Positions 1 to 10,603 of a stretch of 64,000 nucleotides of DNA are shown piece after piece. Under the pieces are notes generated by a model. The model ran no database searches, was not told the DNA's origin, and worked only from the letters and a program-made list of their open reading frames with translations. Positions within the stretch are counted from its first letter, which is position 1; each line of letters begins with the position of its first letter. Source of the stretch: Phoronis australis (lineage: Eukaryota > Phoronida > Phoronidae). The translations under genes and the position numbers were made by a program. The stretch lies in contig NMRA01000502.1 of assembly GCA_002633005.1 (NCBI GenBank), forward strand, positions 174,493 through 238,492, given 5' to 3'.

Positions 1-404
1 CGTACACATACATGTACATGTATAATGCAAAACGACAACAGAAAGGTTGATTCAGTTCAGGACACACCCCGCCATGTTGGAATCATCTAGTTCGAAAAAG
101 TAATATTGCTAGAACAAGGCTGATGGGAAATCCCAGAAAATATATTTTTGGAAATCAAATACTGTATGAGGGTCAACGAGACAATGTTTGGTGCGACTAG
201 TACGACTACACTTTGTATTTTGATTTGAGTTGCAAACAAATTACTTGGATAGCCGAATAGTCAGTAAAATGGCATCGTGGATTTGGAATGTAAAGGGACG
301 TGGTTATATAAATTGTGGAACACCAAACTATTTTTATACATTTATTGCCAAGATAACAGCACGTAGCCAGTCTGAGTTTGGGTGACCCAGTTCTGACTTG
401 AACA
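1..404. other. AT-rich sequence, nothing recognised
   Basis: No open frame, RNA or repeat boundary could be supported. The stretch has TACATGTA-like words common across the window. It could be intron of the MAM gene that continues at 2060, because that gene's first visible exon starts in mid-codon. Confidence 0.4.
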
Positions 405-1140
405 AAAGTATATAATATTAACTAATAGATATATAAGGTAATAAAATGCAGCTGGAAAGGGAAAAGGGGAGCGGGGGAATAACTTTTACGCGCCATTCAC
501 GCACACACTCACACCGTCTGAAGAAATTAGGTTCTATATAAATACGTACAAACATAAATACATATAAAAATAACAATAACAGTACATTTTGATGATTTCT
601 AGAATACTAATTAAAAGCATGCATGCAGACCTCTCCATTTATTCATATTTGTGTCCGAGGCATCTGTTAAAATTGTGTTTATAAAAGTTTGTAATTTCAA
701 CATGAGATCGTTAAAAAGGAGAGGCTTTTCTACCTTTGGTGACTGATAAATGAAGTAAAGTGCAAGTGTATNAAAAGTATATAATATTAACTAATAGATA
801 TATAAGGTAATAAAATGCAGCTGGAAAGGGAAAAGGGGAGCGGGGGAAGAACTTTTACGCGCCATTCACACACACACTCACACCGTCTGAAGAAATTAGG
901 TTCTATATAAATACGTACAAACATAAATACATATAAAAATAACAATAACAGTACATTTTGATGATTTCTAGAATACTAATTAAAAGCATGCATGCAGACC
1001 TCTCCATTTATTCATATTTGTCTCCGAGGCATCTGTTAAAATTGTGTTTATAAAAGTTTGTAATTTCAACTTGAGATCGTTAAAAAGGAGAGGCTTTTCT
1101 ACCTTTGGTGACTGATAAATGAAGTAAAGTGCAAGTGTAT
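405..1140. repeat. Direct duplication (about 367 bp x2) abutting a single N
   Basis: 405-771 and 773-1140 are almost identical end to end, with about four substitutions (for example GTGTCCGAGG against GTCTCCGAGG). They are separated only by one N at 772. The right copy begins exactly where the homology begins and the left copy ends exactly where it stops. This is what two overlapping contigs, perhaps two haplotypes, look like when a scaffolder joins them without merging. Confidence 0.85.
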
Positions 1141-1626
1141 TAATGGTATTGCAAATTAATTTGTGGTTTGTTTTAGGGTTTTGAACAAAATCTAATATTT
1201 CCCACATCGTAAACATGTATTGGGTATTTAGGTCTTTATTTAAGAGTGTTTGCACTGATTCCCAGAAAGTCCTGACACATGTTCAATAATAAAACATATG
1301 AAATACAGTCTGTAACTCATCACAATAGAGGCACTTATCAATATGAACCACCCCTATTTTGTGTAAAGTGATATTTGTAAATATTCTTCTATGCGTAAAG
1401 AGGTACCTGAAGTTTTTTTTAATTCAGGATTGATGGGGAGGGTAAAGGATAAAAAATAAATTTCTCTGATTTCTTTTTCATTACAGTAATTACTTAACCG
1501 CACATAATTTCGGATTTTTGAGCAAAAGTAAATTAGTATAGTGCAATTTTTAAACCAATCTTTACTACAACTGCTATGATTAATTAAATGATCTTGCTTC
1601 TGGTTCGTCTTCGGTTTACTCATCAT
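980..1626 (-). pseudogene. Decayed LINE 3' end (RT-associated zinc-binding region)
   Basis: Read on the minus strand in two frames, the translation resembles the C-terminal zinc-binding region (zf-RVT type) that follows the reverse transcriptase in L1/Tx1-like LINEs. It has HIDKCLYCDE, then VFHMFYY, an in-frame stop, TCVRTFW and SVQTLLNKDL. A frameshift near 1350 and the stop near 1280 show it is not functional. No RT domain is present, so this is only the 3' part of an element. The family assignment rests on the C-x2-C...H...C-x-FW pattern and is tentative. Confidence 0.55.
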
Positions 1627-2059
1627 TAGACGCTACATGTGTACGTATAAACACATCAATTGTGACTGGCGAGGTGATGACAAAGGAATATTCATATTCC
1701 ATTCCTGTGTCAGTCGTGCTGGGTTGAACAAAGTTGTCACCATTTTTGAAGTTGTCATTCGACTAACCTGGAATCATCTGATCAACTGTCGAAGACCTTA
1801 ACAAGTCAGATACAAAACAATTTTCCGGTTAGTTGAATTACTGATTCTGACATATAAGATCACTGGTGTTTCTCAGCACATGGTAGACTGAGCACAGTAC
1901 TCACTGACATCAATCACAACACAAATGAGCCACACACACTACAAGCTAACTTTGCCCATAAGACGACGAGCTCAAAATGCAATTTCCGAATCGTCTCTAT
2001 TAAATACTCATTTCTGTATCAGTGTAAAATCATTGAAGCTCATCGTATGTTTTTTATAG
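1627..2059. other. Non-coding flank before the first visible MAM exon
   Basis: No coding sequence recognised. It ends in a polypyrimidine-poor TTTTTTATAG acceptor just before 2060. No signal-peptide exon or promoter could be seen, so the true 5' end of the MAM gene probably lies left of the window. Confidence 0.4.
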
Positions 2060-2218
2060 CCTCAAAACCAACTGTTTTGAAGGGAGGATTCACTTGTAAC
2101 TTCAACACGGGTACGTGTGGTTTTACTCAAGAACAAAACGACAAATTTGATTGGACCCGTCAACGTGGCTCTACCTCCTCATCAAGCACCGGACCCACCG
2201 GGGACCGATCAGGGAACG
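2060..2218 (+). CDS. MAM unit 1, exon a (start of MAM1)
   Basis: Phase 1 in, phase 1 out. Encodes GFTCNFNTGTCGFTQEQ and the FDWTRQRGST strand, then the Ser/Thr/Gly loop that is usual at this point (TGPTGDRSGN). The upstream exon supplying the first codon base is outside the visible gene. Donor GTAAGT at 2219. Confidence 0.85.
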
Positions 2219-2491
2219 GTAAGTTACTTAGCCCTACCCGAGTGTAACTTAGCCCACGATTGAGTATCGACTGATTACGAACATTTGTGTCACAGGCCTT
2301 CTCACGGCTTAATTAGCTCCGGATGTGGTCAAGTTTGATCCCAAGTACGAATGACCAAGAAGTATGAAGCGAGTTAATGAATTCCCAATACTTTTAACCT
2401 TACAAATACGTCTCAGAGATTTTTACACTAAAACTTTAACGAAGCAGTGTTCGTGTAGATGGTGCATTTGTTTTTCACATGTTTGTAATAG

Positions 2492-2548
<57 letters not shown>

Positions 2549-2647
2549 TATTACAAACATGTGAAAAACAAATGCATGCACGGATATGGAAATCAGAAGC
2601 AACAAGACCTATAAGCGATCCATAAAAATTTACCAGCAATATTATAT

Positions 2648-2695
<48 letters not shown>

Positions 2696-5600
2696 TTGAT
2701 ACTTATATTAGATACTACTTACATGTATACTTCTTTCATCTAAGTACTGTCTACTACCCAGATGTAATGCTTCGCGATTTCTGGGTTTGTCATTACTTTC
2801 CTTGTATGTTCTGTGTACTCATCTACAAATATACATCACTTTGAACAAAAAACTTTAACGAAGCACGGTAAACACTATGACTACATTCTGATATTTCGTT
2901 CGCAGGCTACTACTATTACATCGAAACATCTTCTCCCAGAGTTACTGGTGACACCGCCCGGATTCGCAGCCCTGTCATGGAGGCCACCGGCCAATATTGC
3001 CTCAAATTCTACTATCACATGTACGGTGCCGACATGGGCACGCTGAAGGTTCTTTCTGTCCAATCTGGCAGGTCACCACAAGTGTTGTTCCAGAAGAAGG
3101 GAGACCAAGGCAATGCCTGGAGATTGCACCAGTCTCAGTTAACACTGAACGGACGAACTCAGGTAACGTAACACGATGAGTTTAACGGGTGCTGTTGCCA
3201 CTGCCATTGCTGCAACTCTTCGTAAAGCACGAGAGCTCAGATGTGTATTTCTTACAAGTACTTTATTGGAAATTAATGTTTTGTGATTTCTACCGGATAA
3301 CACGTAGAGCTTAACATGAAAACAAACTTAACATTATCAACAACAAAACTGAAACATTTAACATCTGTATCGTAACAAGAAAACTGCTCATTTAAAAATC
3401 TGTATTGTATTCATTATTTTGTTGCAGCTCGTATTTGAGGGAATAAGAGGAAGCAGTTTCAGGGGAGACATGGCCATCGATGACGTCAGCGTTGTTCCAG
3501 GTGCCTGCGGAACTGTGACGTCAGTGACTACAAGTAAACCAGTTACCAATGGTGAGTGATGCTCATTGCATTTTATGATAAACGCTAGGGCACCAACTTC
3601 GACATCGACTTCCATGTTTGTAGGACGTGATCTTTAATGACGTATGTCAGGCACGTGTACATTCACAAACTGATCAAAACCAAAACCAACTGATTTTCCA
3701 CGACAATAATCCGTGTAGATTACAGCTTATTGTGATTACGTTGAAGTCAGGCACTGGGTAAACGGCGACAATATGGAAGGACGTTTGCAGAGTTATTATT
3801 TTCTTGTACGTGCAATCATGCAATGGCTGCTGCAGCACACCTACAATGTCCGTCATTCCTAAAAGTGCTCTTTCTGGTTTAAGTGAATGATACCAGTTTT
3901 TCCAGCTTTTTATCATCACTACCCGAGGTAAACAGATTAAATTTGCGCAGTAAGTTACATACATGTATTTTGTGACTTGTCGAGATCGTTGCATAGCCGG
4001 TGCAACATGCCCAGTCTTTCCGGAAGACTGAAGGAGGCGTTGCACAAGCGTTTCACTTATGATGCTCTCTGGAATACATTGGCTGACACACTCCATTCCC
4101 GTTCTTGCTAGCAAAATGGCAGTGTCATTTTGAGAAAGACCTATGCGGCATGCAATCGAGCCGTCCCTCCGGTTCCAATCACGGTTGGTTGAGGCGTAAA
4201 GGGCCGACCTCTTCGTCGCAAACGGGACCAGAGAAAGGAGACCACACCCTAAGTGAGTTGGCTTGCGCAGCTTTATTGATGTTTTACTGCTGTTTAGTTT
4301 AACGCAAATATGCTTTCGCTCGTACCTTTCCTGTACTGGGTTTGCTTAAAAGGTTTTGGGCTGTACGCACACGTGTGCTTTCACAAAGAGCTTTCGCTTT
4401 CGCGTATTGAGTTGTTGTTATGGACAAAACATTAACATTTCAATTGGGGAACAAAATGGGAATTTCGGTTCAAAATAGAAATGGCAACTGTTGTAACTAT
4501 ACTTTGTGTTACCAAAATTACTGTTCGTGTTACCATTACTGCTGCTATTGCAATTGCTAGGTACTTGTATGTACATATTCATGTAAAAGGATGCATATAT
4601 TTAATTCTTACCGTGACATCTGGTGTTAAATCAGGGCTTAGCCTCTCTTTAAGTTCGTTGTCGTTACTGAAAAGATGTATCCTACATTTATGGATTCGGT
4701 TTATCAAAGTTATATTGAGCATTACTTCAGCGGGTCAGATAAAGCCAGTGTCGATGTGAGATGAAATAAGTAAAATAGGCTTATTAACGAGGGTCCCCAT
4801 GGAAAGCAGTGTGAAATGATGGGGCTACCCTCATTGTAAATATTACATTAATAAATAAATAAATAAACGAAAAATGACACCGATGAGCTCCATTTTGGCC
4901 ACACTATAAAGAAGTGTCGAGTTGTCTTATTTCGCGATTCGATTTTTGTGACCATCGCAAAAATGAATCAAAACAATCGAGACTCATTATTGTGTGGAAA
5001 GAGATGTGACGTAACCTAAACAGCGCTCAACATTTCCTTGCATGTGCATCATGCATCGTGAAGTTTGTAAACGTTTGCTTTTTTCAATCGTTCTTCTTCC
5101 CCCCTCTTTAGAGAATGGTAACGGATATTATGTCCATGCCGAGGCGTCGAGCCCTTCGAAACCTGGTGAAAGGGCGTGGTTAGAAACACCTCTGTTTGCA
5201 GCCCAGTCGACGTGCTTGAAATTCTACCTGAACATGAATGGCGCCGGTAAGTTCATCTGTTTATCTGCTACTGTATGGCTGTTTAAAGTTCAAATTCAAT
5301 TTCAACACAGTTTTAATTAACAAAAAGTAACTTATGTCAATTTTCCATCAAAGGGAATCTGTTGTACTGTAACACATGTTTCATATATTGGAAAATGAAA
5401 CCAAAAATACAGATAGCACCGTAATTCACGTTCATTTTCAGTTTTCACATATTTCAGATATTATTGCATATTGGAATTTGAAGTTTAAAAGATGTTTTTC
5501 ACTCCGTTTTATCAATTTGCAAAACGAATTAACAGAATCCCCATTAAACCCTTTCGTGCCAGAGATGTCCATGTTACATTGCAAAACATTGCCATCTGAA

Positions 5601-7443
5601 GCGTTTTCCGCATTACCCTCTTATAATGCTTATTGCTAACTAACTTTGATTTGGTCTATTTATAATTATTTACTTACTACTGTGCTCAATCACTTACACA
5701 CATCATCTCAATGACTATTATGCTCCAGTTGAAATGTTTGTGAGGTTTTTGGGCTTTCAAGCACCCCCAAAGACCTCCCTACCTGTTGAAACCTGTCTCT
5801 GTGTTAAAACACTCTCATCTATTTTCAGACATCGACCAGTTTAATGTTTACTTAGTAAGTTCTGGACGCACGTCTCGTCTGATGCAAGTTAAAGGAAACG
5901 GCGGTGACGTTTGGAGAGAAAAGCGAATTACTTTCTCGAGCTCCTCATCCTTCAAGGTATGGGTTTAAAAATTTATCATTTTGCATTTCTTGTCTAATGC
6001 CACACAATTTTCAACGATATCGTCGTTTCCCTTTCCTTTACACTCCCTTCCTCCAAAATAATAACAAAATTAAATTTTCCTTTTTCACTCCTTGCAGGAA
6101 TTCACCATTATTCATCAAAACGAGGTTTTGTGTCCAAACTACATACAGTTCTGTATGTTTGGAACACGTGTGCTTTCACTTTTGCATCGTTAAAATTGAT
6201 GCTGAAACGGAGAATTTTGTCCTAAACAACAATGCACAGCAATAGTTTTTAGCATCGCCACCAAAGTGTGCAAGCAAGTACTGAGTAAATCGCTTAATGT
6301 TATACATTCTATTTAATAATGGGAGAAGACGAGAAAACGTCGATGAAGCTGCGCAGAGAGTAAGCAGACATTTACATGTAGCATATCGATAGTACTCGAA
6401 AATCTGTTTTGCCCTCCGTAGATTTCAAAATAAACTAGACAGGCCTCGACAGAACTCTACTGAAAGTAGAACACATCTCACCAGAAATATTTGGCAATTT
6501 GGTCGAAGTTTTATCGCAATAAAATAGCGTTTTGTCGAACTTTTATGGAATTACGCTGTAAGTTGTCGCAATTATGATAACGTGGTTGCAGCAACACGTT
6601 TCTAGATTTTGTTGAGATTAAAATTCAAAAGATTTACAGTCGAAAATGTATACATGTTGATGTTCAGTCTCAGTCTAGTGCACCGAATTTCAATTTTGCC
6701 CAGGTTATGTTGAAAACTACTGTATTTATACATGCATTTTGTCGCTTGTACCATAATCAAATGAGAATACAGAGTTTTTAAAAAATCTTCTAATTCTCAG
6801 GGTGGTCTGGGAATGGAAAGCTAGCTCGGCCCCTTGGTACCCTGTTGGTCGTTTTATTTGTTATTCCAATTGAACAAGATTTTTTTGTCAATTGTAGATC
6901 AGGTTTGAGTCGGTGCGTGGACAGAACTTCCGGGGAGATATCGCTATTGACGACGTCAGCCTGTCATCAGGCTGCGGTACCGGTGAGTAAACGTTCCGAA
7001 GTTTGCTTGATAATCTTAACGTAGCGTATGGAGAAGGTTATCGACCGTTTCATGTTGTCATACCGTTGCAACTATTTTCTCCACAGTTCAAATGACCATC
7101 TCAACTTAACGGGAATTCTATTTTGAAGTGTCAGTGGAACTTGAATTCTTATTGAAATAGCCAATTTGAAATTTGCAACTTCTGATATGGAAATGTGGAC
7201 AAACATCTTCGATATTAGTCTGACAAACGGTTATATCCTAATTACCATAGCCTGATAGCATTTCTTCTTGAGTTAACGCATGACTACAAAAAGGTAACCG
7301 CATTGCAATGCAGACAGAGCAGGGGCGTAGGACAAGGCAATGATATAGATGTATTTGCGCATAAGTGTGTTCCCACAGGTAAAACTTTGTAACGAGACGA
7401 TTATTGTTTGTTTGCAGTGATCACACCACCTGTTGGAAAATAA
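2060..7443 (+). CDS. MAM-domain protein, unit 1 (two MAM domains, 5' partial)
   Basis: Multi-exon gene. Coding exons: 2060-2218, 2906-3162, 3428-3551, 4112-4252, 5112-5246, 5829-5956, 6898-6982 and 7418-7443. All are bounded by AG/GT and the phases agree, giving 350 codons plus TAA after a 2-base entry. It encodes two MAM domains (about residues 12-170 and 185-345) joined by a short Thr/Val/Ser linker, then a small tail ending in TPPVGK. MAM domains (meprin, A5, RPTP-mu) are extracellular beta-sandwich modules with four conserved cysteines. Typical marks are seen: FTCNF...TCGF, YCLKFYYHMYG, and FRGD(M/I)AIDDVS near each domain end. Domain borders fall on phase-1 introns, as in shuffled modules. 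No signal peptide exon or transmembrane segment is visible. Specific function is unknown; adhesion or matrix recognition is inferred. The unit may be spliced on to unit 2 (see findings). Confidence 0.85.
2463..2576. repeat. 114-bp near-perfect palindrome with (TA)n core
   Basis: The 35-bp arms 2463-2497 and 2542-2576 are exact reverse complements (left arm begins TGCATTTGTTTTTCACATG). The TA-dinucleotide centre is itself self-complementary apart from one C at 2498. It lies in the intron after the first MAM exon. It could be a foldback or palindromic MITE, or an expansion within a hairpin. Confidence 0.8.
2639..2695. repeat. (TA)n microsatellite
   Basis: An uninterrupted TA run of roughly 40 bases with an ACATGT interruption at its left end. 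It is flanked by AATATTATATA and its mirror TATATAATATT, so the whole tract can also fold on itself. Confidence 0.8.
2906..3162 (+). CDS. MAM unit 1, exon b (centre of MAM1)
   Basis: Phase 1 in, phase 0 out, 257 bp. Encodes GYYYYIETSSP, the third conserved cysteine in GQYCLKFYYHMYG, and a GTLKVLSVQSG strand. It equals two exons of MAM3 (18119-18224 and 19118-19265, 254 bp together) fused without an intron. Confidence 0.85.
3428..3551 (+). CDS. MAM unit 1, exon c (end of MAM1 plus linker)
   Basis: Phase 0 in, phase 1 out. Encodes LVFEGIRGSSFRGD, MAIDDVSVVPGACG (last conserved cysteine), then a Thr/Val/Ser linker VTSVTTSKPVTN. In unit 2 the corresponding linker sits in its own exon (20215-20262). 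Confidence 0.85.
4112..4252 (+). CDS. MAM unit 1, exon d (start of MAM2)
   Basis: Phase 1 in and out. Encodes KWQCHFEKDLCGMQSS and GWLRRKGPTSSSQTGP, the first two MAM cysteines and tryptophan strand. Close counterpart of 20583-20720 in unit 2. Confidence 0.85.
5112..5246 (+). CDS. MAM unit 1, exon e (MAM2)
   Basis: Phase 1 in and out, 135 bp, the same length as its unit 2 counterpart at 22169-22303. Encodes NGNGYYVHAEASSPSKPGE and STCLKFYLNMNGAG with the third cysteine. Confidence 0.85.
5829..5956 (+). CDS. MAM unit 1, exon f (MAM2)
   Basis: Phase 1 in, phase 0 out. Encodes DIDQFNVYLVSSG and MQVKGNGGDVWREKRI, the L-V-Y strand and the G-D-x-W segment typical of MAM domains. Confidence 0.85.
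6898..6982 (+). CDS. MAM unit 1, exon g (end of MAM2)
   Basis: Phase 0 in, phase 1 out, 85 bp like 23316-23400. Encodes [20 protein letters not shown] and the last cysteine in SSGCGT. Its phase-1 donor can join either the terminal exon at 7418 or, in principle, the first exon of unit 2 at 17235. Confidence 0.85.
7418..7443 (+). CDS. MAM unit 1, terminal exon
   Basis: Acceptor TTTGTTTGCAG, then VITPPVGK and TAA. A homologous terminal exon (VQPPVGRR, stop) closes unit 2 at 24558, which makes this tiny exon credible. An AATAAA overlaps the stop codon at 7439-7444. Confidence 0.7.
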
Positions 7444-7649
7444 AGTTCGGCTGAAGAATGATTCATCTGAAGAATCTTTTCACGGTCGATAAATTTAACA
7501 AATATAGCATTTGTTGTTGGTGCTGACACATTTTTTCAAATATAAATGTAACGTGTACTATCAGTATTAGTTCTTTTATTCTACACTTGATGCTCTTTTT
7601 CAAGTTCACGTGGTTATTTAAGAAGTGGCGTTTTGAAATGTAGATACCG
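7444..7649. other. 3' flank of MAM unit 1
   Basis: Presumed 3' UTR and short spacer before a transposable element. No clear second polyadenylation signal. Confidence 0.4.
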
Positions 7650-7653
7650 TTAA

Positions 7654-9323
7654 AGGAGAATGCCACCCGATTTAATTAATCTTTTTTGCCGTCTTAATCT
7701 CGCATACGATCGACCTTACCTTGCCAAGAGATGTCGCATTAACCAGTGAGGAAGGTGAGAAACGACGCTAACGACGACAGCGGTTCATATGCAGATTGAA
7801 TGCCGCTATGTTGCTGTGCATCGTTCCACCTTGTCCGAGCTAAGCAACTGCGAGGAAAGTGGGTATATCGTTTTTTTTTACTCCTTCGAGAGTCCGAAAT
7901 GCTTAGGAAGTGGTCATGGTAGTGAAGAATGAAATGTATGCTGTAAATAACAAGTATGAAGCCGTGAAATATCGCCGTGTCTGTGGCCTGCAGACGTCGA
8001 CAGTGCCTGACAAATGCCGGCTTACCAAATAACTCCACACGTTCCGTTGTCTGAGCTTGTTCACGGTGTCTCTCTAGTATTTCTTCATCACTGTATTCCT
8101 GTTCGAATTGATAGCCTGTAAAACTTAACGATCCACCTGCGAAGTCAGGACTGGTGAACTCTAGCTCGTCCTACTAAGTCGGGATTGGGAGTTGCCATGT
8201 TGCCGTTTACTGAGCGTTCTGTTTCAAATGAATTATTCTCACACTAACCAATACTTATATAAAACTGAAACAAAGTCTGTCTCATTAGATGCAATTTGTA
8301 ATGCCCTTGGAGTATTCGTGAGTGCAAATGATTTGAGAAGCCATCAATGAATAAATCACTGCGTTACCGGCTTTAGGTGCAAAGTTCACCCGGGACCGTC
8401 CCGGTGGCACCGAGGCCGTGTGAGCTCATGCTAATTTAGTATTTGCTGGCAGAAATTGTTGTGAAACATCTCGATTTCCATCCCACGGCCAGGTGTTAGG
8501 GGAACCTTTATTTACATTTACAATACTCAAATAATAGTTGTCAATGAACCACTTCTGCCCTGACGGTGCTGTGGCCAAAGCGTGAACCTGAATTCGCGGC
8601 CCCCGACGAGTAAGTAGATTTGCAGTTTCGTGGCTAATTCACCAAAATAATCACGTGTACATTACTTTGGATCGCTAGTGTAGAATTTTCTTGACTGGAA
8701 GTTTAGTTTCCACTGAACTTTGGCTGGTTTATGTTCGTGATGTTTGTTCAGTTTCCGAACCACTGGCCGGGATAACGGCGGAGTCAATCCGGCCGGCCGC
8801 GACGGGCCTGATCGGGTTCCGAGCCAGTGGCCAGGATAACAAGCGTTTTGTGTTTAGAACTCAAAAAATCACAATTCTAAACAACACAGATCTAGGTTCT
8901 CCTGTCTGTATCTCACGGAAACTACTTCGAAATTATCTCCGAAGAGATCCCAAACTCCTGCTACGGACCTTATTGGCCTGCCGAACTTTGTAGGCTACGG
9001 TGTGTCCAAACACCAATAAATCCGCAAGAGCGAAATGAAACAACACGTTTTTATAAGAACTCGGTGTATTTTCATGGGTTTCACATCGAAGTTTGATGAT
9101 TTATTGGTGTTAAACGATGACTTCAAGCGATAAGCTGACGCCAGTAACCCATGTTGTGAACTGCTGAACAGACTGCGTGTGAAACCGATGACGTCATTGG
9201 ATAATTTCAACACCTCCGTCTGCCATCAGGTGTCAGGTAACGCAACCGTACGTGTCGTTATGGAGTAGAACTACTCGATCTAAACTGATACAAATTAGGT
9301 TGTTTTTTTGGTGGCATGCTCCT
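7654..9323 (+). mobile_element. TTAA-flanked DNA element, copy 1 (1.67 kb, THAP remnant)
   Basis: Starts AGGAGAATGCCACCC and ends GGTGGCATGCTCCT, imperfect terminal inverted repeats. It is flanked on both sides by TTAA (7650-7653 and 9324-9327), the target site used by piggyBac-type transposases and related MITEs. Inside, about 7790-8035, is decayed sequence related to a THAP zinc finger: a C-x4-C start, a LPRE(A/F)EMLRKWL(A/M)VVKN-like strand, and a C-(S/G)-L end, all frameshifted. No transposase was found, so it is probably non-autonomous. Homologous to 14041-15695 along its length and to 15700-16441. Confidence 0.75.
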
Positions 9324-9327
9324 TTAA

Positions 9328-10440
9328 ATTGAGTGTCTGATACATGTACGCCGTAAAATGTAACAATTTTGTAAACTGTAGCAAATGTTACATTTTACGT
9401 CATTGTTACATTTTATGTCATTGCTACATTTTACGTTTCTAAGCCTTTCCAAAAATGTAACAAGTTGTTACATTTTACGTAAGTGTTACATTTTACGTCG
9501 AATGCGCATGCGAGAAATGAACAAAATCCCGAACAAGTGATATCTGACAGGCCAGAGGTTCTCGAGTATTTTTGGACGAGGGATGCCGCCGAAAATGTAG
9601 ATACCCACACAGTTATAGAGTGGGCTGAGACAAAAATGAACCATTTAGAGTGTAATTTTGAGTAAAAGCAAAAATTCACATTTTTGCACAGTTTTGTTTC
9701 AGAAATTGAGAAAGGCACCCTTTTCGATGGTATTTTGTCAAAAATGACATCATTTGAAGAATATTCTTTTGCTGTGAAAAAACACTCTTTTCGGCGACAC
9801 TTTGGGTATACCTCTTCTATAGGAATACCCTCCGGGCTGACACTGCACGAATTTAGCTAACCATTATCACTAGTACTAATACTATTGCTATTATTATTAC
9901 TTTGGTATTATTTTTACTATTACTATTACTATTACTATAATTATTATTGTTGAATTTATTTAAAGAGGACACAGTGCAATATACACCGTATGCATGCTTA
10001 GCAAAGTGCTAATACATCACGGTGCTCAAACTGATTATTTCTGAACTATTGGCAAGCACGGTATTGTTTGTGATATAACTAATAGGGCTAAAACGGGTGA
10101 CTTTTTATCAAATTGGCTTAGGAAATTGAATTCTTTGTGAAAATTTTTGTTGTGGTCGTCTTTTTTCGGAGAAAAACTATGAATATTGGCCAAAATACGA
10201 TGTCATTGTTTCTGATGTGCTTACTAATAGAAGTGCGTTTACTCACTGTAATGTCGGATACACAATTCCTTTATGACCTACATGTACCTGTATGAGCGCC
10301 AACAAAGAACGCTTTGTCAGTAACAAACTTGCTACCTGATCCTGGAAACTCCTGTCGTCTGGAGTTGAAACTGTACGGGATGCATTTTTGACTCTAAACT
10401 CCAAAAATATGAGCACAGCCCCAGAAATCGGTTTCACATT
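9328..10440. other. Unassigned spacer with a TTACATTTTACG cluster
   Basis: No gene could be supported; short open frames here lack recognisable domains. 9350-9500 carries at least five direct copies of a TGTTACATTTTACG-like word and two inverted ones (see findings). 9873-9950 is a degenerate ATT/ACT trinucleotide tract. Confidence 0.5.
9873..9950. repeat. Degenerate ATT/ACT trinucleotide repeat
   Basis: Runs of ATTATTATTACT and ACTATTACTATTACT with interruptions. A simple repeat with no coding frame. Confidence 0.7.
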
Positions 10441-10442
10441 AT

Positions 10443-10603
10443 ATTCAGTCTCTCATTAATGCTTTTGTACTCATTCACTAGTAAGACCGAGCTCAAACAC
10501 CTTTGAGCAATGCTCGTAGTCAGTCAGTGAAGTCAGGATTTGAACCCGGGTCTCCCAAGATGGAGTACGGAGCTCTAACCACTGCGTCATACTGTCTTCA
10601 ACG
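10443..10603 (-). repeat. tRNA-derived SINE (or tRNA pseudogene)
   Basis: On the minus strand, 10597-10531 reads like a tRNA. It has an A box (TGACGCAGTGGTTAGAGC), a plausible anticodon arm (CTCC...GGGAG), and a B box (GGTTCAAATCC). Stem pairing in the acceptor and T arms is imperfect, and unrelated sequence follows the B box for about 90 bases. That is the plan of a tRNA-derived SINE rather than a working tRNA. The SINE's far end is uncertain. Confidence 0.6.

Noticed and set aside
3674-4114. 146-codon minus-strand open frame
   Set aside because: Lies mostly in a MAM intron, has no recognisable domain, and overlaps the MAM2 acceptor; chance frame.
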